Source: Trichuris trichiura
Lineage: Eukaryota > Nematoda > Enoplea > Trichinellida > Trichuridae
Direction of reading: 5' to 3'
Length of the DNA stretch: 64,000 nt
NCBI GenBank assembly: GCA_037903355.1
Contig: JBAJFE010000032.1
Coordinates: forward strand, 186,001-250,000
Part shown: piece after piece, positions 45,801 to 64,000 of the stretch
How the letters are laid out: each line of letters opens with the position of its first letter
Position numbering within the stretch: the stretch's first letter is position 1
Notes under the pieces: generated by a model
The model's input: only the letters and a program-made list of their open reading frames with translations
Told to the model about the DNA's origin: nothing
Database searches by the model: none
Made by a program: the position numbers and the translations under genes

Positions 45801-47927
45801 TTGCCGGCAAACTCGCCAACCAAAAGAACCTGAATACACATACAGTAAACTTGGCAAAGTGCCAAAAATTTGAATTTATCCTACTCCTTCATAAAAACCT
45901 TTAAGGTATAATTGTTCTTTGATAGCAGCTAAAGCCTCCGTGTCGTTTTGGCTTTGAACGTTCGCCTTTTCGCATGCATTTGGCGCTGCCATACTTCCGT
46001 ATCCAGGAATGTCGATTACCGGTAACTTAAAATGGAAAACATGCGCGCGGTGGTCAGAGGAAGGCGAAAACTGTACGGGCTCAAAAGGAAGAACCATTTC
46101 GTCGGTGATGCCAAACTTTTCTCGAAGAGGCTGCAGGTAAGGGACATTATTGACTTAGTTTTTCGCGGCTGGAATGCCGACCTTCTTTTTTTTTAAATCT
46201 CTCAATGCCGCATAGTCGTCCGGTGAATCGGATGGCACGCAGGTAACTATTCCGGTGCCTTTGTCGCTTTTCACTGTCAGCATCGGCAAGGCGTATACGA
46301 TGTCGTACGAAGTCATAGGCGCCTTTAGACGTAAGCCGAGCAGCTCCTTAGAAATGACTGCATGTAACTTGGTAATGTGGCTAGCCGCTCACCTTTCCCA
46401 AAAATTTGGCCAACACCTCGGCGTGACCATCTCGTTTGGTGAAACCTTGAAAAGCCATGTTACGCGCAGCTCTTGGTGTACAGATGAAAACATCTTTATC
46501 GTTATTAACCAAAATAGCCACATATCTTAAAAAGGTGAAGAATAAATGCCCCAAAAAGAAAAAAGAAGGCCAGTATACTCAATATCCGGTCCGATCCAAC
46601 AGTTCGTCTGCCCATACATAGTTTCCGGCCTGAGTGTTGCTGCCACAAGGTAGACTGGTTTTTCGCCAAACAAGTCACTCAAACTTGAACCATTAGATTG
46701 CACCAACTTACGCAGCGTATACTTACGCATGCTTAGGGGAATACGGTTTCTGCACTTCGATTTTAACCAGCGTATATTCCTGACATCCGACACCCTAAAG
46801 TTCAAAAAAAAGAAAGTGTAAAAGCTGGGTTCGCAGCGGGTGTCCCATTTACCTCTCCTGAACTTCTGTCGTGGTCAAGACAAGGCTGGCCGTCTTTTGG
46901 CGAAAATATGGTATACCTTAAAAGGAATAGAAGCTAATGGTCGCGCTTGTGAACAATACGAGCTATGACCTTTTGCCAAAATCAATTTTTTTAGCTTCCT
47001 TAAGCCTCAGGTATTGCCAACGTACAAAGGAGTCGAAATACGGGTTTCGATCAGTGGTTATGAAGCTTCTGCGCCAGTCAACCTGAACATCTTATTGTTG
47101 GGAAGTTCTACAAGTTAAAGCCTAAAGCACCCACCGCGGCTCCGAATGATTTAAGATGCTTAATAGTAACTGAAGGAAAAAAGTCGATCCAATGATTAGC
47201 GTCACTAAAAGGGGCAATATCTTGCTCGGAAAAGCCAAGACTTTCCATTATGGCCCATTGGTATCGCATGGAACCACTTTTTGCTAAGGCTTTGCTCTGA
47301 AACATTTGAACTTTGTCATACGCGCACAAGCTACTGTTAAAACAACATAAAGCATACAGCATCAAACATTTTAATAAAAATATGAAAAAAACAACAAAAT
47401 ATGATAGTTACTTTTTTCCCTTTTGCTTTATCTTTTAGTATTGTTTCGGTGGAAACTTCATGCAAGCCCTGAGGGGTTTCCACTTTGATTGGAAATTTTG
47501 GCGGGCATCCAAACTGATCCATTTCGGCTTTTAGTTTGTCGGCACTGGCTTTGATTGGCATACCGGTGCAATGTAGGCCGAAGGGAAGCAACACATTCTT
47601 GCCGCGAAGACGCTGATAGCGAACGGCAAACTAAAAAGCATGAATTCACTTAATTATTGTAAAGGAGATGAAATTAAACAAACCTCGCATTTTGATAACG
47701 AAAAGGCGTGACCCAAATGCAAATATCCATTCATATAAGGAAAGGGGAAGTTGGCAAAGAACTTCGGTTCCCTAAATGGGCCCATGACGTCGATACTTAA
47801 TTGTAGCAACTTACCCATCGCATTCCGGAGCATCTGCTTCGTATATACGTTCATTCTCCCAACTTTTTTGTACAACACGCTCGCATCTTAGCAATTCTTC
47901 AACTTTACTTCTTCCCTTAGATTCCAT
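33865..47927 (-). CDS. LARS1: Cytosolic leucyl-tRNA synthetase, about 14 kb with elements in its introns
   Basis: Start ATG at 47927 ([19 protein letters not shown]), exon 1 to 47815, then [17 protein letters not shown] with the HIGH-type signature HLGH. Next come [15 protein letters not shown] and the CP1 editing domain ([18 protein letters not shown]). [13 protein letters not shown] and [20 protein letters not shown] exons follow. After a 5.7-kb intron (about 45753 to 40004) come [39 protein letters not shown] and [14 protein letters not shown]. The catalytic loop is split by an intron as [10 protein letters not shown] near 39150. The anticodon-binding part ([31 protein letters not shown]) and an exon ending near 38207 follow. 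A 3.5-kb intron carries PLE-B, and the C-terminal exons (34682 to 33865) end DELIYRVC. All parts align in order with eukaryotic cytosolic LeuRS. It charges tRNA-Leu and, in animals, senses leucine for mTORC1. Confidence 0.93.
34919..36652 (-). CDS. PLE-B reverse transcriptase with GIY-YIG endonuclease, long open frame
   Basis: A 577-residue ORF. RT motifs in order: [13 protein letters not shown] (finger), [30 protein letters not shown] (first catalytic Asp), [27 protein letters not shown] (YVDD catalytic pair) and FLDVLVIK. C-terminal [16 protein letters not shown]...[16 protein letters not shown]. Upstream (36650-37010) related N-terminal sequence ([19 protein letters not shown]) continues but is broken by a stop, so the protein is complete for RT and endonuclease but not at its N-terminus. 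PLE proteins carry out target-primed reverse transcription. Confidence 0.9.
   Translation of the reverse strand: MAKEIKGHISSLVLRNNNNNHPTPNLSSSERGIIKSLKSRTDIVITKADKGNTVVILDRNIYTQKINELLSNPVYRPIKQDPTDKTRKLLQNMLDSFANEPQDPIISKINRSLSYISNTRCPELYGLPKIHKPGVPLRPVVSSINSVTSRLCSYLKTIIQPLTGKRESNVKNCKEFCSTLKDIKMQPGDIMVSYDVKDLFTSVPIKYTINLLQTLLDADDTILQRTKLNPTHIVKLVSFCMREGNYFRFQDSFFSQKDGAPMGSPLSTILAEIFMEHLEEKAFSTLQDCAPPIIFKRYVDDIFAIIKSGSEETLLEHLNSLFPNQITLTIEKENNCKLPFLDVLVIKQGNKLKTTVYRKPTHSDRHLNFSSHHPISVKRGIVKGMVDRALTVCDPEYLNTELRHIYNTLCSNGYPSKFINSIIKQCQQNKPSSPSPPDNQQRPVLLLPYYSGLSERIRRLGRSLNFNVRFKSSCNLRSIVRNDKIKVPFDSRPGVIYQIKCGCNASYIGETGNTLLKRFGQHMKNVLTYKNAERRLNGVQATGRGLNGVQAILKFTYRYIQQAKPVNLKIYYEILFF
34935..37121 (-). 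mobile_element. Penelope-like element B in a LeuRS intron
   Basis: The element is flanked by the 12-bp duplication AAAAACAGAATT (34923-34934 and 37122-37133). Inverted repeats of about 68 bp lie at or near both ends (from 34935, and to about 37088: GTATCTGTAAGTAAACTTC and its complement). It carries one long minus-strand RT/endonuclease ORF. Its family is distinct from PLE-A, -C and -D and closer to the small element nested in PLE-C. Because it lies in an intron it need not disturb the host protein. Confidence 0.88.
35000..35047. repeat. Short tandem duplication inside PLE-B
   Basis: GGCCTGTACCCCATTGAG occurs twice, about 30 bp apart, near the C-terminal end of the ORF and gives the repeated peptide LNGVQA. 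It is probably slippage. Confidence 0.85.
40425..44365 (+). mobile_element. Complete hAT DNA transposon
   Basis: The left end CAGTCATTCCCAAC and right-end complement CAGTGATTCCCAAC differ at one base. The 8-bp target duplication ATCTAGCT is at 40417-40424 and 44366-44373, diagnostic of hAT. The element is 3941 bp with an intact transposase. It landed in a copy of the dispersed repeat (left part about 40300-40424, right part 44374-44460). Subterminal G-rich stretches and an imperfect inverted repeat near 43560-43730 are present. Confidence 0.94.
41489..43267 (+). CDS. hAT transposase with BED finger, apparently intact
   Basis: A 592-residue ORF. The N-terminus (about 30-60) has a BED-type zinc finger, CLICEKTF...HLNRMH. 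The RNase H-like core begins [20 protein letters not shown] (first catalytic Asp) and continues with [15 protein letters not shown] (second) and [13 protein letters not shown]. The C-terminal hAT dimerisation domain reads [20 protein letters not shown]. It resembles the Buster/ZBED5-like group by general appearance; a tree would be needed. With good terminal repeats and a perfect 8-bp duplication the copy is probably young. It sits in sense opposite to the host LeuRS gene. Confidence 0.92.
   Translation: MAAPKKKCRQYSAEYLKYGFIQSPSNPQQPLCLICEKTFANEIMKPSKLIKHLNRMHGDKAGKDLSYFQSLRDSFKKRPRLSSIFSSASSQSSDGLRASYNLSLMIAKSGKPHTIGEQLLLPAVSEVLRTVLHMPATNIINKIPLSNNTVQRRIDEMGADVENTLCEFLKTAQFSLQLDESVLPQNEALLLAYVRFIKGEKLEQELLFAREMIADTKGESIFCSLQGFFQEKGIPLTNIMSVATDGAPSMVGCHRGFISYLKRSVPDVLAVHCVIHRQHLVAKRLSARLYRSLQYVILAINKIKKNPLKDRLFRQLCDENDEVFTRLLLHTEVRWLSRGVCLNRFYQLFQTVLQFFESDDIELGNNLKKHKGDVAYLSDLYFKFNETSLQLQGDDLNLIKTKNVISAFISKLLLFKHNLARGEFHQFPNLGELKKTCTIPDDDVYVYCDHLSMLHKEMLERYEDILTMRIPAWILDPYSNANEAETFLQEELIELQANEELKPKFKSGYSHFWLQHQIATLYPELWKIVKKFFVPFPSSYLVERGFSAATDLLVKKRNRLQIAQRGDLRLLLTNIESDVEKLVLGHQLQPSH
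44957..45475 (+). CDS. MSP-domain (major sperm protein-like) protein nested in a LeuRS intron
   Basis: A 172-residue single-exon ORF. Residues about 24-95 form an immunoglobulin-like MSP domain: [20 protein letters not shown], then [20 protein letters not shown] and [11 protein letters not shown]. The C-terminal third is charged ([15 protein letters not shown]). In nematodes such proteins are cytoskeletal or signalling proteins of sperm, and elsewhere VAP-type tethers. No membrane anchor is seen here, so a VAP is unlikely. The start was chosen as the first ATG of the frame. It lies wholly inside a LeuRS intron on the opposite strand; an extra upstream exon cannot be excluded. Confidence 0.65.
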   Translation: MYCPAINSAIWIEQVKILEQLQVSPSVVHIHPCDYEARTAELIIKNPTLKLVTFKTRSTISRYLTTKPIYGIIFPQQHIRVAVKLRKVDAHFRIRDDDELCVYFSLIPTGKERYNPRLLWLSYIGVRIRKTVCLEYGDYIDSKIRKPMEWEIQKRKLEEMGESGSTTTDMSI

Positions 47928-49054
47928 TTGTAAAAACTATCAGTTCTTGCAGCTCCGCACGCTTTCGAGGGGCAACAGTCGCTACAAAATGCTTACAGTC
48001 AGTTGTGTTATTCAAAGAACGAAACCGCCGTACTTACAGATCGATTTTTCAACAAAAGCGCAGCTCTCAACGCGGACAAAAAAAAATAAAATGACTAGCT
48101 GCCGATAACCAACAAAAAGGTCGGCTAAAGCTTTTGTAAATGAACGCAAGATATCGTAATAGCGTACGGTAAGCTCGCTGAGCCAAGGCAGCGAAAAACC
48201 GGCGTAAAACTGTCAAAACAAAAACTTCCTACAGTTTATTCGAGCAACGACAGTTGGCTTGAAAATTTTCTCATTTGACAGTTCAGCGAAAGTCAACGAT
48301 TTTTAAGCAATGGTTTCACTGGCATTATATCGAAGACTACCTGCTTATCATTAACTTTTGTAGCTCGATGCTTAAGTTCGCCGCTAGTTTGACCGCCTTT
48401 AAGCGATCGTAGCATCGATCTCGCAAGCGCAGTTCGCCTTCGCTGGTTTGCTAAAAAAAATTTTTGCTCGCAGCTACCTTTTCCCGCACGATTTTCGCTA
48501 CTTAGACAACCTATTTGATCAGGTAACGTAACTTCAGTTGTTTTTTTATTTTTTGACTTCGTTTGCCGTCTTTTGAGTTTGCGCAAAAATGATAGACCTT
48601 TATCGAGTCGCTTTAGGCGGGTAAAAAAAGACAAAATGCGTAAATGCAAATTGATTCTCAAGCCTAGCTACAGTAGGACAAAAGTTTTCGGTGTGCGTTA
48701 TTTCGCAGGGCTTTGTTTGTACGGGGTTGCGACACGTTTTTGGCGCGAGTTTTCGTAAAGTCCCGTATAAAATATTAGCTTTTTAAAGGAGTTTTTTTTA
48801 ATTTTTAAAATTTCGTAAACACGAGCCTGTTTTCGCTGTCGAGGCTGAACTTAGAGTTCGTTCTTCTTTCAAATTTAGTTTCAATCCTTTTTTTGCTTTT
48901 ACGCGTGATTTATTCTCTCCCGCGCACCGCTACTACTGTTCGTATTCTCCTATCTCATACGACCATCTTTGTCTACTCGAATGCTTAGCGCTTCGACGTG
49001 CCAAAAAGTAACCTTTTTTTTACTCGTTTAGTCGAATCTACAAGACTTGAAGCT
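47928..49054. promoter_or_regulatory. Divergent intergenic region between LeuRS and mitochondrial HSP70
   Basis: The 1.1 kb between two divergent start codons must hold both promoters unless there are upstream exons. A minus-strand open frame at 48661-48293 (basic, GGQTSGELKHRATK) lacks an early ATG, and I do not call it a gene. No specific motif is claimed. Confidence 0.4.
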
Positions 49055-57063
<8,009 letters not shown>

Positions 57064-57983
57064 ACTGCGCAATGGCATTGCAGCAATAGTCTTTAAATTT
57101 TGATCTGTTGTCATTGCCCTATTGCAAGTAAACGTGAGGACACTAAACTTGAGCTTACGGTACTTAGCAAAAACTTTATATTACTTTCTAAAAATGCGCT
57201 TTTCTATTGGGAGGCAAAAATTTTGACTTCACTGCCGCGCGTAGCACTTCAAAACTGCTTGTATAGAGGGCAGTTTGGATTAATTTCCCACAGCCTACCG
57301 TAATCGACAGAATGCAGGTTCCTTTCTGGAAAAACTCTCCCCATGCCGGTCTGCCCCCACGTAGGCCCAAACGGAAGCATAGTTCTCATGTTTGGGTTTA
57401 AGCTTAGGAAAAGAAAAGATAGAGATGCCTGGAAACGTCGGCAGCAAAGCCGCTGTAGGCTACAATAGTTTCCTACTGCTAGCCGTCTCTTTCTTCCGTT
57501 AGCTGAACCTAAGGAAAAATTTAACTTTGTGCCCACACTTAGGGTGCTTTCCAGTGAGAGCGGAACAGGATCTCTGGCATTCTTCTGAATGAAACCTGCA
57601 TTTTATGGGTTACTGTAAAAGAAGATTCAAAATTTGAACCACTTCACCGCCCAGTATTAAAGGAACCGTCCAGGCGTTTTTTTAAATTGCTTTCTTTGTC
57701 ACACACCATTTACACTGGCCGCAGCGCAAGATATTTTTTTAATGCACTCGTTGGGAAGGTTTTTGGAAGGAAAAGTGACTGCTACAGTAATTTGAATTAT
57801 TTTGAAACTTTTAATGATTCGCAGGTTTACTGTTAGCTAAAACAACGGGTTTTTTTCCTGGCAGCATATAAAGCTCCAAGAGCTTTTAACGTTTACAACA
57901 AAAGCCAATTCAGGCTGGATGACTATGACGTAGAATGATGCAAACAAGGTGAACCTGCAAACCGCGCGTACGCAGAGAAAAGT
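57064..57983. other. Intergenic stretch between HSP70 and RPB10 copy A
   Basis: It contains a probable antisense copy of the dispersed repeat near 57360-57560 (AGGCCC...TTTGGGTTTAAGCTTAGG). No gene was recognised. Confidence 0.4.
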
Positions 57984-58637
57984 CTACAAGCGTTTTTTAG
58001 GCACGTGATAGCCGACCAATTTTTCGACCAGGTTGACGTGCGAAAGTAGCATACGGCGACAGCAGAAACGTTTTAGACCAAGTTCATCCAGCGCATCTCT
58101 GCAAAACGTGCATTGACGTCAGCTGTCCACAAAAATTCCAATTAACAGAATAGGCCAGCACATTTACGGCCTTAAACGTAAGAAAGTTTACAGCATAACT
58201 TAACGACGACCTTCAGCAAAGATAGGGCAGCTTCCCGCCATCCATGACGGCGGAACGTGAAAGCCCAGAAAACGCTTATTTTATTATTGCTGTATTCCGT
58301 ATTTTGACTGCTAACTGCTCACGTCTTCTCGCGGGACATAAATTTTTAAAGAATACATTTCGAACAAGAGCAAACCGACAAAAAAACCCTCAGACGAATC
58401 TAAGTTCAGGATAGACGTTGTTTTCAACTTCAAGGGTACACAAACCCTTTTCTAAGTTACACCTTCACGAACGGACTACTCGAACAAATTAAATTAAACC
58501 AACTTGCGAATCCTAGTCAAAGGCTAAGAGAAAGATACTTACCCTTCGGTATATTCCGCCTGCAGAAGAGCGATATAACGTTCCCACAAGTTGCCAACCA
58601 CTTTGCCGCAAGTAAAGCAACGCACAGGAATAATCAT
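57984..58637 (-). CDS. POLR2L: RNA polymerases I/II/III subunit RPABC5 (RPB10), copy A
   Basis: Exon 1 (58637 to 58543): [19 protein letters not shown], then LLQAEYTEG. Exon 2 (58098 to 57984): [18 protein letters not shown], then [18 protein letters not shown]. Together they give 69 residues. The zinc-binding CFTCG and RFCCRR cysteines are present, and the invariant HVDLIEK is altered to HVNLVEK. The subunit is a shared core component of the three nuclear RNA polymerases. It has an intron of about 440 nt at exactly the same position and phase as copy B. Extra residues at the C-terminus and changes at conserved positions (K to L in GNKWE, Y to F in RYCCRR) suggest relaxed constraint or specialisation. 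Confidence 0.9.
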
Positions 58638-59127
58638 TCGCGCGGAGTAACAGCAATGCAAGTACGGTACAACTGTCAACGATGCGCAGGTAGTCATGTA
58701 GGATTTTTTTTCTCGCTCACTGTTTTTTTTTGCTATTTACCTGAAAATCTTTGCCCATTCGCTACAGTAATACAATTTAAAATCCTTAAAAAAAGTACGA
58801 CTAAATGACCGCGGCTTTTATTGCAACACATTCGTCGGATAATGACGTTTACGTTATAGGTCAAGAAATTCGTTTATTTTCTGTTTATTTCCCGTTGTTC
58901 TTTGTCCCGTAGTCTGACCAAGCTTTTCAAAGCTGTAACCTATAACAGGTCGAACTACTGAAATCTGATCATCGTTCGTTCGAGAGCAACTCAGAAGAGT
59001 AAGCTAGCGCGCGCATCTCACCGGCTCTACCGTAGTGTTACTTGCCTGCGCATCACTAACTAGAAACATTTCGTTAACCATGAATTTCACCCGTGGCTCG
59101 AAGTTTAAGCGCGTCAGTGAGTTGTAC
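58638..59127. other. Stretch upstream of RPB10 copy A
   Basis: No gene was recognised. A short plus-strand frame from ATG 59080 (MNFTRGSKFKRVSELYK) is cut by the PLE-D insertion at 59138 and could be the start of an interrupted gene; this is unproven. Confidence 0.35.
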
Positions 59128-60454
59128 AAAAAATGCAGCCTTACTTGACAGAAGCACCTACGTCGAAAAGATGACAGCTATCTTGAACACTAGCAGTTAT
59201 ACGCCCCTACCAACCGACCCTACAGAGGTTTCCCGAAAAAATCTCCGACCTCTTCTCATCACATATGCCACAGAAACCAATGAACCTGCTATCACCAAAA
59301 TGACAACATATCTTAAGTTTTCATCGAACTTCAGACGCCCCGAACTCTATGGTCTCCCAAAAGTACACAAACCAGATATCCCGCTGAGACCGATAGTCCC
59401 CACAATTAACAGCATCACCACTGAACTCAGTAGATACTTAAGTAAGATCATCAAACCTCTAACAGGCAAGGAACCATCCTTTGTCAAAAACAGCAAAACG
59501 CTCGTCAACGAAATAAGAAACTATTGTTTGGAACCCGACATTATTTTAGTCATTTACGATGTAAAAGACTTATTTCCCAGCATCCCAATATCAGATACCC
59601 TAGAGACCTTACACAATCTCCTCCACACGGACACAAATCTACCCAGCAGAACCAAATTAAATCCCTTTCACATTGTCAAGCTGGTCTCGTTTTGCATGCA
59701 AGAAGGCAATTACTTCACTTTTGATAACAAGTTCTATAAACAATCTAACGGAGTACCTATGGGAAGCCCCCTATCCCCTGTATTAGCGGAAATCTTTATG
59801 GAAAACTTTGAAAGACAAATGTTCAGAACTATAGACAGACACATAGCTCCACGCCTTTTTAAAAGATACGTAGACGACATCTTTGTCATTATAAAAGCTG
59901 GAAAAGAAGAACAATTTTTACAATTCCTCAACAACGTCCGTCCTAACCAAATAGTCTTCACAATGGAAAAAGAAGATAACAAAACCTTACCCTTTCTAGA
60001 CGCCTTAATTATTCGCTCAAGCGAAGGCCTTAAAACCAGAGTGTATAGAAAACCCACGCACACAGATCAGTACCTCAATTTTTCATCACATCACCCACGA
60101 TCAGTAATGCGTGGTATCCTCTCCGGAATGATAGACAGAGCATTCAATTTATGCAGTCCCGAATATCTCCAGCCAGAAATTAACTACATTAGAAAAATCT
60201 TCTACAAAAACGGTTATCCTAAATCCTTTATCAACCAAGTGCTCAACCACAAGCTTCGCACACGCGAGTCTCCAAAGCAAAACACTCCGCACGACACTTG
60301 TCTGGTTATTCCTTATGTGGCAGGTTTAGGCGAAAAGATTGTCCAATTAGGAAAAAGATTAGGCTTCAGAGTCTTTTTCAAAAGTTCGCCCAACCTCAGG
60401 GCAATTCTTCGCACAGACAAAACTAAAATCCCCGCAAAAAAAAGACAGGATTAA
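59093..60454 (+). pseudogene. PLE-D reverse transcriptase (GIY-YIG part frameshifted)
   Basis: A 453-residue frame with YGLPKVHKP, YDVKDLFPSIPISDTLE, GVPMGSPLSPVLAEIFME, RYVDDIFVI and FLDALIIR. Its first about 16 residues come from flanking host DNA, since the element starts at 59139. At about 60440 a base is lost in the A-rich run before KKTGLIY, so the endonuclease (YIGETGNT at about 60490) is out of frame. Confidence 0.9.
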
Positions 60455-61296
60455 TATACGCGGTTGAATGTTCTTGCTCAGGGATTTACATTGGTGAAAC
60501 GGGAAACACCCTAGAGCATAGATTTAACGAACACATAAAAAAACTCACAAGTTACAATAACGCGAAAGCCATACTTGACAATGGTACCAATCTAACCACA
60601 CAGCGAGGCAGACCAATCGTGGACCCAAAAATTACAATGGAAAAAGCCAAACAAGCCTCTGCTGTAGTGGAACACGCGACGCAATGTACCAACCACTCCA
60701 CCCAAAAGTTTTATGTTACGAAAACAATTTACGGTTAAGAAGAATTAAAGAAGCACTATATATTAGACACAATACGACTTACAACCGCGATCAAGGAGTG
60801 GACATAAGTGGGATTTGGACAAATATTGTGACGCGGTATAATTGTTGCTCACTCACCAGATGAAATACAATAGCCCGGAAGAAAAAAGAAAAAACAAGTA
60901 ATTAGAACAAATAGAAATGGATAGGACTGCAATATATATGGAACAAAAAAGAAAAAGAAAAAAGAAGAAAGAAAGAAAGAAAAATGAATGCAAAATGAAA
61001 AAACAGTGAACCAACAACAAAAAATGTTCGAAACTACCCAGCAAAGACACAATCTACAAGATATACGGAACAAGAAATAGAAGTGCGCTGACAGACTCGG
61101 ATACCAGAACCTACGAACAAAAAACTTTAAAAATGCCCGCTTTAAAATCCTCAGAAACATTAGGGCACTCGCTGCCACGAATCATATCAACAACTTAAGA
61201 CCGCTGATGACGGGTCTCGAATGACCCGAAAGCTCCGGAATTCTTCTATATACATAAATAAACGGGAATTATCCGTAATAAACTTCTTCATTATTA
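59139..61296 (+). mobile_element. Penelope-like element D, 5'-truncated
   Basis: It is flanked by AAAAAATGCAG at 59128-59138 and 61297-61307. The left terminus and N-terminal coding region are missing; the element begins within the RT finger region (LLDRSTYVEK). The right terminus with the hammerhead-like motif and CCGTAATAAA end is complete. Truncation at 5' with target duplication fits incomplete target-primed reverse transcription. It supplies empty-site sequence for the insertions in PLE-A and PLE-C. Confidence 0.88.
61204..61232 (+). ncRNA. Hammerhead-like motif in PLE-D 3' terminus
   Basis: CTGATGA, stem GGGTC/GACCC with a 6-nt loop, GAAAGC. This is the fourth copy in the window, in sense with the element. 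Confidence 0.4.
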
Positions 61297-61519
61297 AAAA
61301 AATGCAGGCATCCTTCCAACAATGTTTTGGAGATTATAAAGGCAAAAGAGATTATTCGCTCCGCCACTTGTTTACGATGTAAAAAATCATTTGCTATCGC
61401 AGTTGACGCATATTGACGCTTTTTCTTAGAAAGAACTCTTCAATGCTATTTTTCGTTTAATATTTTTTGTCACAATTTATCAATGCGCATTTTTGATAAT
61501 AACATATGCAAGCAACGTG

Positions 61520-61879
61520 CTATCGATCGGTCGAACGGATTAGTGACTCAGTTTCTTCCAACAATCGAGTTATCGTTTCGATTTGCATTTTACAAGATTC
61601 CAACTCGGCATCCACTTCTCCTGCTTTCACCGTATGCAACTGAGCCAACCTGCGACAACGTGACGCGTAGTTGAATGCTTCAACGAATTCGGATGGCAAA
61701 TCCAAATTTGAGCTTGGACTGGTGATAAGCGTAAGCAAAGGATCATTTGGAGGAACATTATGCAAATCTTCTTCCAGCAGATCGCCTTCCGGAGGAGCGG
61801 GAAGATTTTCTTGCAATGACGCTAACATAACTTGAACAGATTCGGCAATGTGCTCAGGTATTGGGATCGAATTCGACAT
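61520..61879 (-). CDS. Small coiled-coil protein, unidentified (possibly dynactin p24-like)
   Basis: A 119-residue ORF starting at ATG 61879. The first half is acidic and Pro-rich (PPEGDLLEEDLHNVPP). The second half is a predicted coiled coil (SRCRRLAQLHTVKAGEVDAE, then IETITRLLEETESLI). RRLAQLH and its surroundings recall the C-terminal half of dynactin subunit 3 (LQRLAQIH), but the match is short, so no function is assigned. Another open frame (62111-61854) overlaps its start and could hide an upstream exon. It lies between PLE-D and RPB10 copy B. Confidence 0.45.
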   Translation of the reverse strand: MSNSIPIPEHIAESVQVMLASLQENLPAPPEGDLLEEDLHNVPPNDPLLTLITSPSSNLDLPSEFVEAFNYASRCRRLAQLHTVKAGEVDAELESCKMQIETITRLLEETESLIRSTDR

Positions 61880-62114
61880 TTGTCTCGCAAAACAAAATGT
61901 CCGGATTGTCTAGCAATCTGGAGCCGTACTGAGCAATTAGAGAACCCACGTATACGCTAGCTGGGATAAGCAGGAAAACTTTAACGCAACCAAACGGTTC
62001 CCTCGAAGGTTTTTGAAAACTTGACAGACGAAGCAACGAAAAGCAGTGATGACGGAAAGAATGAAGCAAAGAGGAGGAAACCACTAACCGCATGCACAGG
62101 GACGATGTCAATAG

Positions 62115-63139
<1,025 letters not shown>

Positions 63140-63529
63140 TTAACCCACACTTTCCAGATAACGATTAACAATGTCATGCGCTGAAGTTTCTTCGCCATAG
63201 TCTTTTATAACAACGCAGCTACATTTCACAATTTTTCGAGCGTTTCCGTCGCGATCGTACTGGCATAAACCAACCCATTCACCCAATTCAAGTTTCTTCG
63301 GTACTCTCGCCAAACGAATTCCGTGGGACGTGCATAGCGCCTCTACCAACTTGACGTACATTGGCTCGTCGCAGTCTTCCGCCAGAATGCAAAGCAATGC
63401 TTCCCGCTTGTCTAAAGCTTTGGCTGCCTCGTGCAGACCGCGCACTAAACCGTCTCTAATTATGGCGCACTTCAAAACTTCGCGCAGATTCAGCAAGTAT
63501 TCCTCTTTAGTCGGTTTCGAACTTTCCAT
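63140..63529 (-). CDS. RPS12: 40S ribosomal protein S12 (eS12)
   Basis: A 129-residue single-exon ORF. It shows [44 protein letters not shown] and [20 protein letters not shown], all matching eS12 over its full length. The N-terminal extension before [18 protein letters not shown] is short, as usual. It is a component of the small-subunit beak. A 5' non-coding exon may exist. Being unspliced in the coding region is unlike most host genes here. Confidence 0.96.
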   Translation of the reverse strand: MESSKPTKEEYLLNLREVLKCAIIRDGLVRGLHEAAKALDKREALLCILAEDCDEPMYVKLVEALCTSHGIRLARVPKKLELGEWVGLCQYDRDGNARKIVKCSCVVIKDYGEETSAHDIVNRYLESVG

Positions 63530-64000
63530 TATTTCTTCTCTGGTTGGTCGGCAAAATTTCCTTAAACGTGACGAAAATTAGGTTTTTCCGAGTAGAGATG
63601 AATAAAATGCAATTCAGAAGATCGCGGACCTACCTGATGCGTACAAGAACGTTCCAACAACTAGACAGCTCCCGAAAGTCCACGATTCCTTTCCTTGTTT
63701 TACTGTATGTGATTTGCAAGTGTACATCGCAGTATCGTATGGTAATGTTTATTGAATGTTTGTAGGAGTTATTTATTGATGTATTTGCTTGAAACGAGTT
63801 ACTTCGTGAACTCACTTGTCACCCAGATATGGTCCACTTAATGCTTCCAACTGTTTAAGTCGACTGATCGGGTCACTGTTTCTACTTACGAAAATCTCCT
63901 ACTTGGAACCAGTGTAGCAGTGTGCGTTTGTTCAGTTTCTTGTGCCAGCAAGATTTTTCCTGACATTTTTAAATTTAGTAGTACTTAGTCTTTGGCGCAA
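63530..64000. other. Right edge, no gene recognised
   Basis: This contains the RPS12 upstream region and short unmatched ORFs on both strands. Confidence 0.4.

Noticed and set aside
48293..48661. 122-residue basic minus-strand ORF between LeuRS and HSP70
   Set aside because: The frame opens on TTG; the first ATG is far inside, there are no domain matches and no good splice acceptor. It is kept only as a remark in the divergent intergenic entry.

Overview
This is eukaryotic, metazoan nuclear DNA. Host genes are split by GT-AG introns mostly about 47-60 nt long, with a few enlarged to kilobases by transposons. The gene set is animal (DDB1, XBP1, STARD3, ARHGEF17, mitochondrial thioredoxin, cytosolic LeuRS, mitochondrial HSP70, RPB10, RPS12, an MSP-domain protein). 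Tiny introns, an MSP-domain gene and many Penelope-like elements (PLEs) suggest a nematode, perhaps an enoplean of the Trichuris/Trichinella type. That placement is inference.

Layout. 1-10.7 kb: 5' end of DDB1 (minus, runs off the left edge), XBP1 (minus), a decayed Tigger copy, and STARD3 (plus, nine or more exons, MENTAL plus START domains). 10.5-21.1 kb: a large ARHGEF17-like RhoGEF (minus) tail-to-tail with STARD3; most of its exons are too short to show as long ORFs and were read from domain homology and splice sites. 23.1-30.9 kb: a nest of mobile elements, in which one PLE carries a 2.5-kb palindromic fold-back element and a complete Tigger/pogo transposon, and the Tigger itself carries a 186-bp MITE. 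31.3-32.6 kb: an unidentified minus-strand gene model. 33.0-47.9 kb: mitochondrial thioredoxin (plus), then a 14-kb leucyl-tRNA synthetase gene (minus). One LeuRS intron holds a PLE; another holds a complete hAT transposon plus an antisense MSP-domain gene. 49.1-57.1 kb: mitochondrial HSP70 (plus), divergent from LeuRS, with a nested double PLE and a 183-bp solo hairpin insertion in its introns and one apparent frameshift. 58.0-62.5 kb: two intron-containing RPB10 (RPABC5) paralogues on the minus strand, separated by a 5'-truncated PLE and a small unidentified gene. 63.1-63.5 kb: ribosomal protein eS12.

The most striking regulatory feature is in XBP1. Two 7-nt hairpin loops, each with CTGCCG, lie exactly 23 nt apart. 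Removing the 23 nt joins the bZIP frame to a long downstream open frame, so this gene looks like a complete target for non-conventional IRE1/RtcB splicing in the unfolded-protein response. Insertion boundaries of most mobile elements could be set to the base from target-site duplications, and several are confirmed by empty sites in sister copies inside the same window.
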